From: an uncultured Dialister sp.
GTDB taxonomy: Bacteria > Bacillota > Negativicutes > Veillonellales > Dialisteraceae
Reading direction: 5' to 3'
Assembly (NCBI GenBank): GCA_900314595.1
Contig: OMVW01000023.1
Span: 1 to 48,957, forward strand
DNA length: 48,957 bases
Shown: positions 15,957 to 24,052 of the stretch, in pieces
Layout of the letters: each line of letters begins with the position of its first letter
Position numbering within the stretch: the first letter of the stretch is position 1
Notes under the pieces: generated by a model
Seen by the model: the letters and a program-made list of their open reading frames with translations, nothing else
Told to the model about the DNA's origin: nothing
The model's database searches: none
Translations under genes and position numbers: made by a program

Positions 15957-16189
15957 CAAACGGAAGTCATGGTGGTCTCCCTTTTCAGACCCGTCAGGGC
16001 CAGGAAAGGCTTTGCCTGAAGCCTGCGGTACAGCGATTTTCCTCGGGCCGTGAGGAAATAAAGACTTTTTCCGTCAGTGAGCATCCTATCGATGACACAA
16101 GTCACAGGAAGCCCTTCCTCATCATTTGTGGCTACGATGGTACTGTGTATTTTCCGCTGCAGGATTTCTAATATTTCCTCTGTCTTCAT
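15947..16189 (-). pseudogene. C-terminally truncated pyridoxamine-5'-phosphate-oxidase-family flavoprotein
   Basis: An 80-residue N-terminal part of a PNPOx-like split-barrel protein: MKTEEILEILQRKIHSTIVA, GLPVTCVIDRML, LYFLTARGKSLYRRL and FLALTGLKRET. Family members of this kind are about 125-140 residues and continue through a further barrel strand and C-terminal helix. Here the frame ends at TSVCTI, exactly where the conserved core of candidate RNA copy C begins; the TAG of that core is the stop. TGAGGCG precedes the ATG at 16189. The fragment probably cannot bind FMN normally. Confidence 0.75.
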
Positions 16190-16320
16190 GATTTTCGCCT
16201 CATTTGTTGTAATATTATTTATTACATCAAAAAGTAACACTCCGGGAAAAGATTGTCAATGAACTTCCATTTCCGTTGCATAAGCTCTTGAATTTTTATA
16301 TAATGAAGAAAACAAATTTA

Positions 16321-16350
16321 CATAGTCATGACTATGATAGTCGTAACTAT
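16321..16350. promoter_or_regulatory. Palindromic operator before the third ATPase gene
   Basis: CATAGTCATGACTATG (16321-16336) is a perfect 16-bp palindrome, and the adjacent ATAGTCGTAACTAT (16337-16350) repeats its half-sites imperfectly. They lie 23 bases before the ATG of the ATPase at 16373, so they are well placed to control it. The regulator is unknown. Confidence 0.6.
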
Positions 16351-16372
16351 ATAAAATGGAAAGGAGACTCCC

Positions 16373-17773
16373 ATGTTCATCGGACGAGAAAAAGAACTGG
16401 AAGCGCTGGAAAAGCGATACCGGTCAGATCATTTTGAATTCCCTGTCATCTATGGGCGGCGGCGAATCGGAAAGACCAGGCTCATTCAGGAATTCATCCG
16501 CGAAAAAAAAGCCATTTATTTCATGGCCACCGAGCAGAGCGAAAAAGAGCAGCTGAAAAGTCTCACGGCTGCCATCCGGGAACAGTACCCTGATGAGCAG
16601 ACAAAGCTGATCGATAGTTTTTCCGGTTTTGAAAGCCTCTTTTCGTATATGACGCAAATTTCAAAAGACCGGCGAATCATCCTTGCCATCGATGAATATC
16701 CCTATCTGGCAAAGGCAGTACCTTCTATTTCCTCACTCCTTCAGAAATTCATCGACCAGGAATGGTCGCATACAAAACTGTACCTCATCCTTTGCGGGTC
16801 ATCCATGAGCTTCATGGAACGTCAGGTCCTTCAGTATAAGAGTCCCCTCTATGGACGCCGGACGGCGCAGCTCAAGCTCCATCCCCTGCCCTGGTATGAA
16901 AGCATCCGTTTCTTCCCGGAATGGCAGGCAGAAGAAAAACTCCTGGCCTATGGAATCTGCGGCGGAATTCCACAGTACCTTTCTTACTTTTCCTTCCATA
17001 AAAATCTGGAAGAAGCGGTGGTGGAGGAATTTCTTTCTACCGACGGTCATCTGCAGGAAGAGCCTGAAAACCTGATGCTGCAGGAGCTCCGGGAGCCGGC
17101 AGTGTACAATTCTCTTCTTTCTGCCATCGCCAATGGCGCAAGCCGGCTGAATGATATAGCCATGGCCGTGGGCAGGGATCCGGGGAAAATTACCTTCTAC
17201 CTGAATAACCTCATGGATCTGGAACTGGTAGAAAAAATACAGCCTGTCGAATCAAAAGAGACGCGCCGCTCCATTTACCGCATCAGGGACGAACTTTATC
17301 TTTTCTGGTACCGCTTCATTCCCTCCTGCGCTTCCCTTATTGCCATGGGCCTGGGACGGGCAGCCTGGGAGAAACACATCCTTCCGCACCTTTCGGAATA
17401 TTTCGGCCATATATTTGAAGAAATAAGCATGCAGTATATCCAGCGTCTCATTATGACAGGAAATATGAATGAACTCTATACCACCTACGGCCACTGGTGG
17501 GGCACGAATCCCGTGAGGAAGCGGGAAGAGGAAATCGATATCGTCTGTGCCAATGAAACCGATATCCTCTGCGGCGAATGCAAATGGAGGAGCGAACCCG
17601 CAGGCATGGACGTACTGGAAATATTGAAAGAACGAAGCCTCCTCATCTCCAAAGGCCGAAAAATTCACTATGCCCTCTTCTCAAAAAGCGGTTTTACGGA
17701 ATCTCTGCAAAAAGAAGCTGAATCAGGAAATATCCTCCTTGTGGACACAGAGAAGCTTCTTGCCATTCAATAA
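16373..17773 (+). CDS. AAA ATPase with DUF234-type C-terminal nuclease-like domain
   Basis: A 466-residue protein of the archaeal-type ATPase plus DUF234 family. It opens MFIGREKELEALEKRYRSD, with Walker A YGRRRIGKTRLI near residue 27, Walker B IILAIDEYPYL near 103 and the sensor segment LILCGSSMSFM. A winged helix (LNDIAMAVGRDPGKITFYLN) is in the middle. The C-terminal domain has EEEIDIVCA and LCGECKW, a complete Asp, Glu-X-Lys PD-(D/E)XK pattern. AAAGGAG is 6 bases upstream, and a palindromic operator lies before it. Function of the family is unknown; defence or DNA-related roles are only guesses. Confidence 0.88.
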   Translation: MFIGREKELEALEKRYRSDHFEFPVIYGRRRIGKTRLIQEFIREKKAIYFMATEQSEKEQLKSLTAAIREQYPDEQTKLIDSFSGFESLFSYMTQISKDRRIILAIDEYPYLAKAVPSISSLLQKFIDQEWSHTKLYLILCGSSMSFMERQVLQYKSPLYGRRTAQLKLHPLPWYESIRFFPEWQAEEKLLAYGICGGIPQYLSYFSFHKNLEEAVVEEFLSTDGHLQEEPENLMLQELREPAVYNSLLSAIANGASRLNDIAMAVGRDPGKITFYLNNLMDLELVEKIQPVESKETRRSIYRIRDELYLFWYRFIPSCASLIAMGLGRAAWEKHILPHLSEYFGHIFEEISMQYIQRLIMTGNMNELYTTYGHWWGTNPVRKREEEIDIVCANETDILCGECKWRSEPAGMDVLEILKERSLLISKGRKIHYALFSKSGFTESLQKEAESGNILLVDTEKLLAIQ

Positions 17774-17784
17774 AAACTACAGCA

Positions 17785-17820
17785 AAAAGTCAGTCTCCAT
17801 TCGGGGACTGACTTTTATTT
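17785..17820. terminator. Bidirectional terminator between convergent genes
   Basis: AAAGTCAGTCTCC and GGGGACTGACTTT pair across ATTC, followed by TATTT on the plus strand and preceded by a run of A. It ends both the ATPase gene and the convergent MBL-fold gene. Confidence 0.8.
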
Positions 17821-18500
17821 CAAAATCCATTGTAGTACAGGAAATCCTCTTTGCTCAGGAGCCCTTCATGGCCCAGAAGAATGGCCTGGCAGTCAAGGTT
17901 CCTTACTGCTTCCAGAAGAGCATTCATTTTCTCCCGGTCCATGCGGCCCGTTTCGAAAGACGAAAGAGAGGCATCGCCAAGAAATAAAACTTTATCTTCC
18001 GGTATGTAAATGAAGGTGGAATCGGGCGTATGGGGCGCTTCCACATGGAAAAGCTCTGCCCTCACGGCTCCCGGGTACAAGGTAAGATGGTCATGAAATT
18101 CGATTTCTCCGGTCCGGATGGTGGGAATGGGGACGTCCGGAAATTCTTCATCCACGTAAATATAGCTCATCCGCAGCCGCTTTTCATAAGACGGATCGGC
18201 CAGCCTCTTCCGTTCCTCCCGCAGCAGGTCATTCGTCCTTTCTTCCGCGATGACCAGACCGGAAACAGCCGGAAGGCCCAGGGTGTGGTCCCAGTGCCAG
18301 TGCGTGAGGGCCGTAAAATCGGGCTTTGGAAGATTGGCCGCTTTCAGCTCTCTATAAAAACCTTCCACCTGATCCGGCGAAAATCCGCCGTCAATGGCAA
18401 GAGAAAATTTCTCTCCTTTCACATAACCCAGCATGGGCCGGTCCTTCTGATTATCCGGTGGCAGATACCAGATATGTTCAGAAATCTGTTCCAGTCTCAT
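17820..18500 (-). CDS. MBL-fold metallo-hydrolase
   Basis: A 226-residue metallo-beta-lactamase-fold protein. The metal motif is THWHWDHT (His67, His69, Asp71, His72), followed by HVEAPHTPDS with His, LFLGDAS with Asp, and AILLGHEG with the last His. Two metal ions and hydrolysis of a thioester, ester or lactam-like bond are expected; the substrate cannot be read from sequence. AAGGGGTG precedes the ATG. It is a single gene, convergent with the ATPase at 16373. Confidence 0.88.
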   Translation of the reverse strand: MRLEQISEHIWYLPPDNQKDRPMLGYVKGEKFSLAIDGGFSPDQVEGFYRELKAANLPKPDFTALTHWHWDHTLGLPAVSGLVIAEERTNDLLREERKRLADPSYEKRLRMSYIYVDEEFPDVPIPTIRTGEIEFHDHLTLYPGAVRAELFHVEAPHTPDSTFIYIPEDKVLFLGDASLSSFETGRMDREKMNALLEAVRNLDCQAILLGHEGLLSKEDFLYYNGF

Positions 18501-18559
18501 TCATATCACCCCTTTTCTTTATTGTACAGAAATCTCCGGAATGACGCAAAAAGAATATA

Positions 18560-18705
18560 AAAGGCGGCGCCCTCAATCTGCCGCGCCGCCACCGCCCCGA
18601 TACTCCCGAGACCCCCGAGATCCCCGATTTAAAAGTTGTCAGACTTATAGTTATCCTTACAGAAACAGGCTGGTCAAGAAGCCTTTATCTCACTTTGTCT
18701 TGCAT
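18560..18705 (-). repeat. Duplicated aldo-keto reductase 3' segment with minirepeat-hairpin module (copy 1)
   Basis: Read on the minus strand: AAAGTGAGATAAA (the last codons of the reductase gene, copied), about 60 bases of spacer, TCGGGGATCTCGGGGGTCTC units, GGTGGCGGCGCGGC, loop, GCGCCGCC and TTTTAT. It is a copy of 18733-18880 with mutations. The hairpin and T run make a second terminator. Confidence 0.7.
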
Positions 18706-18732
18706 CAATTACTTTTCATATAAATATAATAA

Positions 18733-18867
18733 GGGCGGCGCTTCCCAATTATGCTGCGCCGCCACCGCCCCGACAGCCCCGATACTCCCGAGACCCCCGA
18801 GATCCCCGATTTAAAAGTTTTTAGACTTACAGCTATCTCTCACAAAGACAGTCCAGTAAAGAAAAGT
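18733..18867 (-). repeat. Minirepeat-hairpin module past the aldo-keto reductase (copy 2)
   Basis: Minus strand from the reductase stop: spacer, TCGGGGATCTCGGGGGTCTC, GGGAGTATCGGGGCTGTCGG units, GGTGGCGGCGC, loop, GCGCCGCC, TTATTAT. Units have a period of about 9 bases. It probably terminates the reductase transcript. Confidence 0.7.
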
Positions 18868-19734
18868 TTATCTCACTTTGCCGTAAACAGGATACTTCGC
18901 ATATTTCCCATAATCCTTAATCTTCTCCATTTCCTTCAAAGTCTTCATATCTTCTTCGGAAATTTCAAAGTCTACGGCAGCATTGGACCTCATATGGTCC
19001 GGATTAGCCGTCTTCGGAAGAGGCAGAGTCCCCAGCTGGAGGGTGTAACGGATGCAGAGCTGTGCCACATTCACCCCGTAGCGCTCAGCCATTTCGAGAA
19101 GCTTCGGATGATTCATCATCACCCCATGGCCCATGGGAGAGTAAGCTTCCACGAGCATTCCTTTTTCTTCGGAATGACGGATGAGGTCAAAAGGCGTATT
19201 TGTCACATGTACCAGCAGCTGGTTCACCAGGGGCATGATTTCCGCCGTTTCCAGCAGGGAGTCAATATCACTTTCCAGGAAATTGGAAATACCAATGGCC
19301 CGGAGTTTACCGGCTTTATAAGCCTCTTCCAGTGCCCGCCAGGCTTCCCTGTTTCCTTCGATGCAGCGGTCATCGGACTTATTCACCATGGCCCAGGGCT
19401 GGGGACTGTGAATGATCATCAGATCGATATAGTCAAGGCCCAGGGTCTTCAGGGACCCGTCGATGGCTTCCACTGCTTTTTCATAGGATTTCGCTTCGGC
19501 AGCCAGTTTCGTGGTGACGAAGAGTTTTTCTCTGTCTGCACCGCAGGTGCGGACGCCTTCCCCTACTCCTTCTTCATTGCCATAGGCCTCTGCCGTATCA
19601 ATATGACGATAACCCATAGCCACAGCCCCGCGGACTGCGTCACTCACCTTTTCATTTCTGATAAACCAGGTCCCCAGGCCCAGCTTTGGAATCTTTACCC
19701 CGTTGGATAAGGTATAATCCTCGTCTAAAATCAT
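18868..19734 (-). CDS. Aldo-keto reductase
   Basis: A 288-residue NADPH-dependent oxidoreductase of the AKR family. The tetrad is Asp46 and Tyr51 in HIDTAEAYGN, Lys76 in VTTKL and His109 in MIIHSPQ. AIGISNF and the C-terminal LPKTANPDHM cofactor segment are present. It would reduce aldehydes or ketones in the cytoplasm. AAAGGAG precedes the ATG. The last codons and the downstream terminator are duplicated at 18560-18705. Confidence 0.93.
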   Translation of the reverse strand: MILDEDYTLSNGVKIPKLGLGTWFIRNEKVSDAVRGAVAMGYRHIDTAEAYGNEEGVGEGVRTCGADREKLFVTTKLAAEAKSYEKAVEAIDGSLKTLGLDYIDLMIIHSPQPWAMVNKSDDRCIEGNREAWRALEEAYKAGKLRAIGISNFLESDIDSLLETAEIMPLVNQLLVHVTNTPFDLIRHSEEKGMLVEAYSPMGHGVMMNHPKLLEMAERYGVNVAQLCIRYTLQLGTLPLPKTANPDHMRSNAAVDFEISEEDMKTLKEMEKIKDYGKYAKYPVYGKVR

Positions 19735-19817
19735 GGCATTTCTCCTTTCTGAAATCCTTTTCTATATTATATGTAAATATATATATCCTGTCGAATACCT
19801 GATTTCCATCAGGTCAG

Positions 19818-19866
19818 TATGCCTGCAAGGCATACGAAAAGGGCGCCTCATGATTCTGGCGCCCAC
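19818..19866 (-). terminator. Terminator of the threonine-aldolase-type gene
   Basis: GGGCGCC and GGCGCCC pair over a 10-base loop, followed by TTTTCG on the minus strand. A second perfect hairpin, GTATGCC/GGCATAC (19818-19836), follows it. Confidence 0.75.
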
Positions 19867-19897
19867 TTTCACTGATAACTTTTATTTCCGTTTTTTC

Positions 19898-20929
19898 TCA
19901 CAAAAGCTCGATTAAAGCCTTCACATCTTCTTCCGTCGTTGCCCAGGAAGTGGCGATTCTCATGACCACATGACCATCCGGGAGATTTTCCCAGAAGCCA
20001 AGTTCCACGGATCTTGCCAGTTCTTCATTCTTTTCCTTTGTGAGGACGATAAAAATCTGGTTCGTCGTATTCCGGATGTACTGGGTATAGCCTTTTTCGT
20101 CCAGCGCTTTCCGGATTTCATTGGCCTTTTCGATGGCATTTCTGCCCAGCTTTTCATAGAGGCCGTCGGACATAAGAGTCAGGAACTGGCTCCCTGCGCC
20201 CCAGCCCTTCGCAAAAAGAGCGCCATTCTGCTTCACCATGGTGAAGAAATGAGGAATGGTATTTTTCTTCGGAAATACCACAGCTTCCCCGTAAAGAGCG
20301 CCGCACTTGGTTCCTCCGATGTAGAAACCATCGCAGAGTCTGGCGATATCCGGGAGCGTCAAATCATAACCGTCGGAAGCCAGGGCATAGGCCAGACGGG
20401 CACCGTCCATGTAAAGAGGCAGCTGGAATTCATGGCAGACGGCGGAGAGTTCTTCCAGTTCCTTGAGGGAGTAGACTGTGCCGTATTCGGAAGGATTGGA
20501 AATATAAACGAGTCCAGGCATCACCATGTGTTCATGATTATCATCGGCATAGTAATTTTCTACAAAATTCCTGATGCCATCCGGTGTCACCTTCGCATCC
20601 ACTCCCGGAATGGCCAGCACTTTATGTCCCCCATGCTCGATAGCTCCCGCCTCGTGAAGGGCCACATGGCCGGTAGTGGCTGCAATGACCCCCTGATAGG
20701 GAGCCAGCCAGGTATTGATGACCACTTCATTGGCCTGGGTGCCTCCCGAGAGGAAATACACCTCTGCCTCCGGCGCATCGCAGAGCTCACGAATTTTATT
20801 TCTTGCCGCTTCGGAAATACGATCGAAACCGTAGCCTGTGAAAGATTCATGGCCAAGAGATGCCAGCCCCTTCAGGATTTCAGGGGTGCAGGTCACAGTA
20901 TAATCAGAAGTAAAGTTCAGTCTGCTCAT
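19898..20929 (-). CDS. ltaE: Threonine aldolase / beta-eliminating lyase family
   Basis: A 343-residue PLP enzyme of fold type I. FLSGGTQANE (residues 59-68) binds the phosphate, GHVALHEAGA carries the stacking His, MDGARLA holds Asp175 and Arg178, and the cofactor lysine is Lys208 in IGGTKCGA. It would cleave L-threonine or L-allo-threonine to glycine and acetaldehyde; a related aromatic-amino-acid lyase activity is possible. AAAGGAG precedes the ATG. Full length for the family. Confidence 0.9.
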   Translation of the reverse strand: MSRLNFTSDYTVTCTPEILKGLASLGHESFTGYGFDRISEAARNKIRELCDAPEAEVYFLSGGTQANEVVINTWLAPYQGVIAATTGHVALHEAGAIEHGGHKVLAIPGVDAKVTPDGIRNFVENYYADDNHEHMVMPGLVYISNPSEYGTVYSLKELEELSAVCHEFQLPLYMDGARLAYALASDGYDLTLPDIARLCDGFYIGGTKCGALYGEAVVFPKKNTIPHFFTMVKQNGALFAKGWGAGSQFLTLMSDGLYEKLGRNAIEKANEIRKALDEKGYTQYIRNTTNQIFIVLTKEKNEELARSVELGFWENLPDGHVVMRIATSWATTEEDVKALIELL

Positions 20930-21099
20930 TTGATTTCTCCTTTAAAATCAGTCTCATGGAGCTATCATACCGCAGAACGGGACGGAATACAAAGGGGGAT
21001 AATAAAAGTTATTGGTCATTACCCGGCACCGGTTCTCGAAACATTTCCAAATGACAGTGCCCCCTTCCCTGCGATGGAAAATCCCAAAAACTCATACCC

Positions 21100-21960
21100 A
21101 CTGCGTCCCGTGTCCGAAAGCAAGTAAAGGGGCTGCATACCGGAGACGGGGAGAGTGACTCTTACTTTTCATGCGTTACGTATTTATGGAAATTCCTTTT
21201 TACGGTACGTTCTTCCCTTTCTCTCCATTTCCGACTTGCATGATCGTACGCGTCGGGAGCTCCCCGGACGCGGGGAGCACTTGCTGACGGGTAGTGTCAT
21301 CTGTCAGAAAGAAGAATTTCGAAGGGCACATAACCGATGCGTCCTGTGTCCCCCAACGGGGGAAACTCCGCGAAGCGGTAAAGGGGGCTGCATTTGGCAC
21401 ATGTCGAAGTGACTCTTTCTTTTCACGCGTACCGCAGTGATGGGATTTCTTTATTACGGTACGGGACTTCCTTTCTCCCCATTTTCGACATGTAAGATCG
21501 TACGCCCCCTCACCCTGTCGGGAGCTCCCCGGACGCGGGGAGCACTTGCTCATCTGCAGAGTCAATTGTCACATAGACGGATTTCGAAAGAACACATAAT
21601 TGATGTCTCCCGTGTCCCCCAACGGGGGAAACTCCCGCGAAGCGGGTAAAGGGGGCTGCATACTGGACATGCCGGAGTGACTCTTACTTTTCATGCGTTA
21701 CGTATTTATGGAAATTCCTTTTTACGGTACGTTCTTCCCTTTCTCTCCATTTCCGACTTGCATGATCGTACGCCTTGCTTACCGATAGAGTCAATCATTA
21801 TGACTTGCTCTTCGAAAGTTCGCATATCGCTGATGTCCCATGTCTGGGAGCGGGGGAAACTCCCGCGGAGCGGGTAAAGGGGGCTGCATCTCGGACGCGG
21901 GGAGAGTGACTCATTCGGTTCATGCGTACCGTACCTATCCATCCTCTGTGATAAAATCAT
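21100..21960. repeat. Cluster of interspersed repeat family R2, four copies
   Basis: Units share CCCCCAACGGGGGAAACTCC, a CGCGAAGCGGGTAAAGGGGG box, CTGCAT, GTGACTCTTACTTTTCATGC, TTACGGTACG and CATGATCGTACG boxes. Copies begin at about 21113, 21340, 21600 and 21840 (the last partial); one more is at 31590-31765. The stretch from 21155 to 21250 is nearly identical to 21677-21772. Short hairpins (CTCCCCGG-ACG-CGGGGAG) are interspersed. Region 20930-22268 has no supportable gene. Confidence 0.75.
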
Positions 21961-21968
21961 TTCCGCAA

Positions 21969-22105
21969 ACGAAAAAATCCCCCAGTCGCACTGACTGAGA
22001 GATTTTATTTCTAAATATTCCGCGCGCTATATAATTTCAAGCGCGCACCTTCACGAATCACGATCAGGCACAAGTGACTCAGGCCGATATCCGGGATTTA
22101 TGAAC
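21969..22105 (-). repeat. Minirepeat-hairpin module, distal copy after the aminotransferase
   Basis: Minus strand: CACTTGTGCCTGATCGTGAT, TCGTGAAGGTGCGCGCTTG, loop, AGCGCGCGGAATATTTAG, then ATCTCTCAGTCAGTGCGACT and GGGGGATTTTTT. It is a duplicate of 22107-22245 with changes in the hairpin arms on both sides, so pairing is kept. Confidence 0.7.
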
Positions 22106-22106
22106 C

Positions 22107-22245
22107 TACAAGAAAAATCCCCCAGCCGCTCTGACTGAGGGATAATTTCTAATACTCCGCGCTGCCTATATACTGTCGCAGCGCACCTTCACGAACCACG
22201 AATCACGAAGAGCGAAGAACGAAAAGCACGTTCGACTTTATCCGT
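22107..22245 (-). repeat. Minirepeat-hairpin module and terminator of the aminotransferase gene
   Basis: Minus strand: TTCGTTCTTCGCTCTTCG, TGATTCGTGGTTCGTGAA minirepeats, GGTGCGCTGCGACAG, loop, GCAGCGCGGAGTATTAG, then ATCCCTCAG pairing with CTGGGGGAT before five T (22107-22138). The tail resembles M1 in inverse strand orientation but has the same direction relative to the gene. Confidence 0.7.
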
Positions 22246-22268
22246 CAGAAGGAAATTGTTCAGAGACC

Positions 22269-23459
22269 TTATTTCCTTCCCGGATACCGTTTCAGTCCTT
22301 CGCCGAGGATGCGGATGGCTTTTTCCAGGTCTTCTGCTTTGAGGACGTAAGCCAGGCGGGCTTCGTCGATGCCTTTGCCCGGGGTGGAGTAGAAGCCGTT
22401 GCCAGGAGCGATCATGACGGTTTCTCCGTCTACGTCGAAGTCTTTCAGCATCCAGATGGCAAATTTTTCTGCATCATCTACCGGCAGTTTGACCATGACG
22501 TAGAAGGCGCCTTTCGGATCGGAGGAAATAACGCCCGGCAGTTTTGCCAGTTCGGCGGCAATGGTATCGCGGCGATGTTTGTATTCTTTATTGACTTCCT
22601 GGAGGTAGGAAGAAGGAGTGTCATAGAGGGCAGCGGCAGCAGCCTGTACCACGTCTGCTACGCAGAGACGGGCCTGGCAGAATTTATTGAACTGGGCCAG
22701 CATATCTTTATTCTTGGTGATGAGGCAGCCGATACGGGCACCGCAGGCACTGTAGCGTTTGGATACGGAATCGATGAGGATGAGGTTTTCTTCCAGATCT
22801 TTATAGGTGCCAAAGGATACGTATTTTCCGTCATATACGAATTCACGATAGACTTCATCGGAAATGAGGGCGAGGTCGTATTTCTTCACAACTGCTGCGA
22901 TTCTGTCCATTTCTTCTTTTGTGTAAACCACACCGGTCGGGTTGCCCGGGTTGGTGAGGATGATCGCACGGGTCTTGTCGGTCACATAGGATTCGATGGT
23001 TGCAAGGTCCGGCAGGCGGTAGCCGTTTTCAGCAGAGGTCGGAATGCCTTTTGCCTTGGCGCCTGCAATCTTTGCGAAGGAATTGTAGTTTGCATAGAAC
23101 GGTTCGAATACCAGGATTTCATCGCCGGGATCACAGAGAGAAAGGATGGCAATCTGCAGAGCTTCACTTCCGCCGTCGGTGATGTAGATTTCCTTTTCGC
23201 TGTAATCCATATCCCATTCTTTGTAATATTTCTGGATCTGGCTGATCAGCTTTGCATCGCCCTGGGAAGGACCGTAAGCGATGACTTTCTTATTATAGTT
23301 GCGGATAGCATCCATGAACTGCGGCGGAGTCTCGATATCCGGCTGGCCGATGTTCAGATGATATACCTTCTTCCCTGCCTTGACCGCATCCTGGGCATAA
23401 GGTCCCAGCTTGCGAATCGGGGAAGTGGTGAGGCTAAGAGCACGCTGTGAAATTTTCAT
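22269..23459 (-). CDS. Class I/II pyridoxal-phosphate aminotransferase (aspartate-type)
   Basis: A 396-residue aminotransferase of the AspC/aromatic type. GGSEALQ binds the phosphate, LTNPGNPTG holds Asn173, ISDEVYREF holds Asp201 and Tyr204, and the Schiff-base lysine is Lys234 in SVSKRYSACGARIG. The late Arg is in EARLAYV. It would transfer amino groups between aspartate or other amino acids and 2-oxoglutarate in the cytoplasm; exact substrate is open. The start at 23459 has AGGAGAG upstream; the longer frame to 23498 does not. Confidence 0.92.
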   Translation of the reverse strand: MKISQRALSLTTSPIRKLGPYAQDAVKAGKKVYHLNIGQPDIETPPQFMDAIRNYNKKVIAYGPSQGDAKLISQIQKYYKEWDMDYSEKEIYITDGGSEALQIAILSLCDPGDEILVFEPFYANYNSFAKIAGAKAKGIPTSAENGYRLPDLATIESYVTDKTRAIILTNPGNPTGVVYTKEEMDRIAAVVKKYDLALISDEVYREFVYDGKYVSFGTYKDLEENLILIDSVSKRYSACGARIGCLITKNKDMLAQFNKFCQARLCVADVVQAAAAALYDTPSSYLQEVNKEYKHRRDTIAAELAKLPGVISSDPKGAFYVMVKLPVDDAEKFAIWMLKDFDVDGETVMIAPGNGFYSTPGKGIDEARLAYVLKAEDLEKAIRILGEGLKRYPGRK

Positions 23460-23775
23460 ACTATCTCTCCTATCAATGAATTGATAAAAAATCATCAAAA
23501 GACAATTTCATTATATAACGAAATGACCTGCCATGCACTATAAAATTTAAGAAATATGGACACATGGCCCTTCGTTTCCAAAATGATTGATGGAAACAGA
23601 ATGATGAAATTCAGCCGTTAGTAGTTAGTTATTAGCAGAACTGACCGGTCCTGAATTCTGAAAGTTCAAACGGGACTCATATTTTGGAAAATTTATTATT
23701 CAGTATAAAAAATTCCTCGTATTAACGATTTTTTATTTTTAAAATATAGAACTGAGCCGCCCTGCAGAAATCCCA

Positions 23776-23945
23776 CGAAAAGAAGGCGGAGTCTCCTCCG
23801 CCTCTTTCCGGGCTCTTTTCCCTGCAACGTTCATTTCTTTTTACGGTACCGTATTTTCGAAGAAACGCCCCGCCCGCCTGCCGCTTCAGAAAGGGCGCCC
23901 GGCAGACTTTCGCGGCGGTTTGATTTCTTCTATCCATATAGTACA
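23776..23945 (-). ncRNA. Candidate structured RNA, family X copy D
   Basis: Minus strand: core TACTATATGGATAGA, stem P1 GAAGAAA (23930-23924) with TTTCTTC (23865-23859), unpaired TCAAA, inner stem P2 CCGCC/GGCGG, then the palindrome TACGGTACCGTA (23842-23853). The likely end is the hairpin GGCGGAG/CTCCGCC followed by TTCTTTT near 23780-23804. AAAATAAATTCCGCTTTTTG precedes the core, as in copies A and E. The frame through it has no recognisable protein. I see nothing else in 23460-24012. Confidence 0.5.
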
Positions 23946-24012
23946 AAAAGCGGAATTTATTTTTTGAAAAAATGAAATATAATGAAAATTTAATCCTTCT
24001 GCTGCTTTCACG

Positions 24013-24044
24013 CAAAAACGGGATACCTTACGGTATCCCGTTTT
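24013..24044 (-). terminator. Terminator of the cobalamin uptake operon
   Basis: CGGGATACC (24019-24027) and GGTATCCCG (24032-24040) form a perfect 9-bp stem with TTAC loop, followed by TTTTT on the minus strand. It lies just past the stop of btuD. Confidence 0.85.
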
Positions 24045-24052
24045 CCGCTGAT

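Noticed and set aside
19970..21127. 385-codon plus-strand frame
   Set aside because: Antisense to the threonine-aldolase-type gene and running into repeats.
21100..22245. CRISPR array
   Set aside because: Repeats are long, unevenly spaced and divergent, with no uniform spacers and no cas genes in the window.
23722..24015. 97-codon minus-strand frame
   Set aside because: It overlaps candidate RNA copy D and its terminator; no family resemblance.
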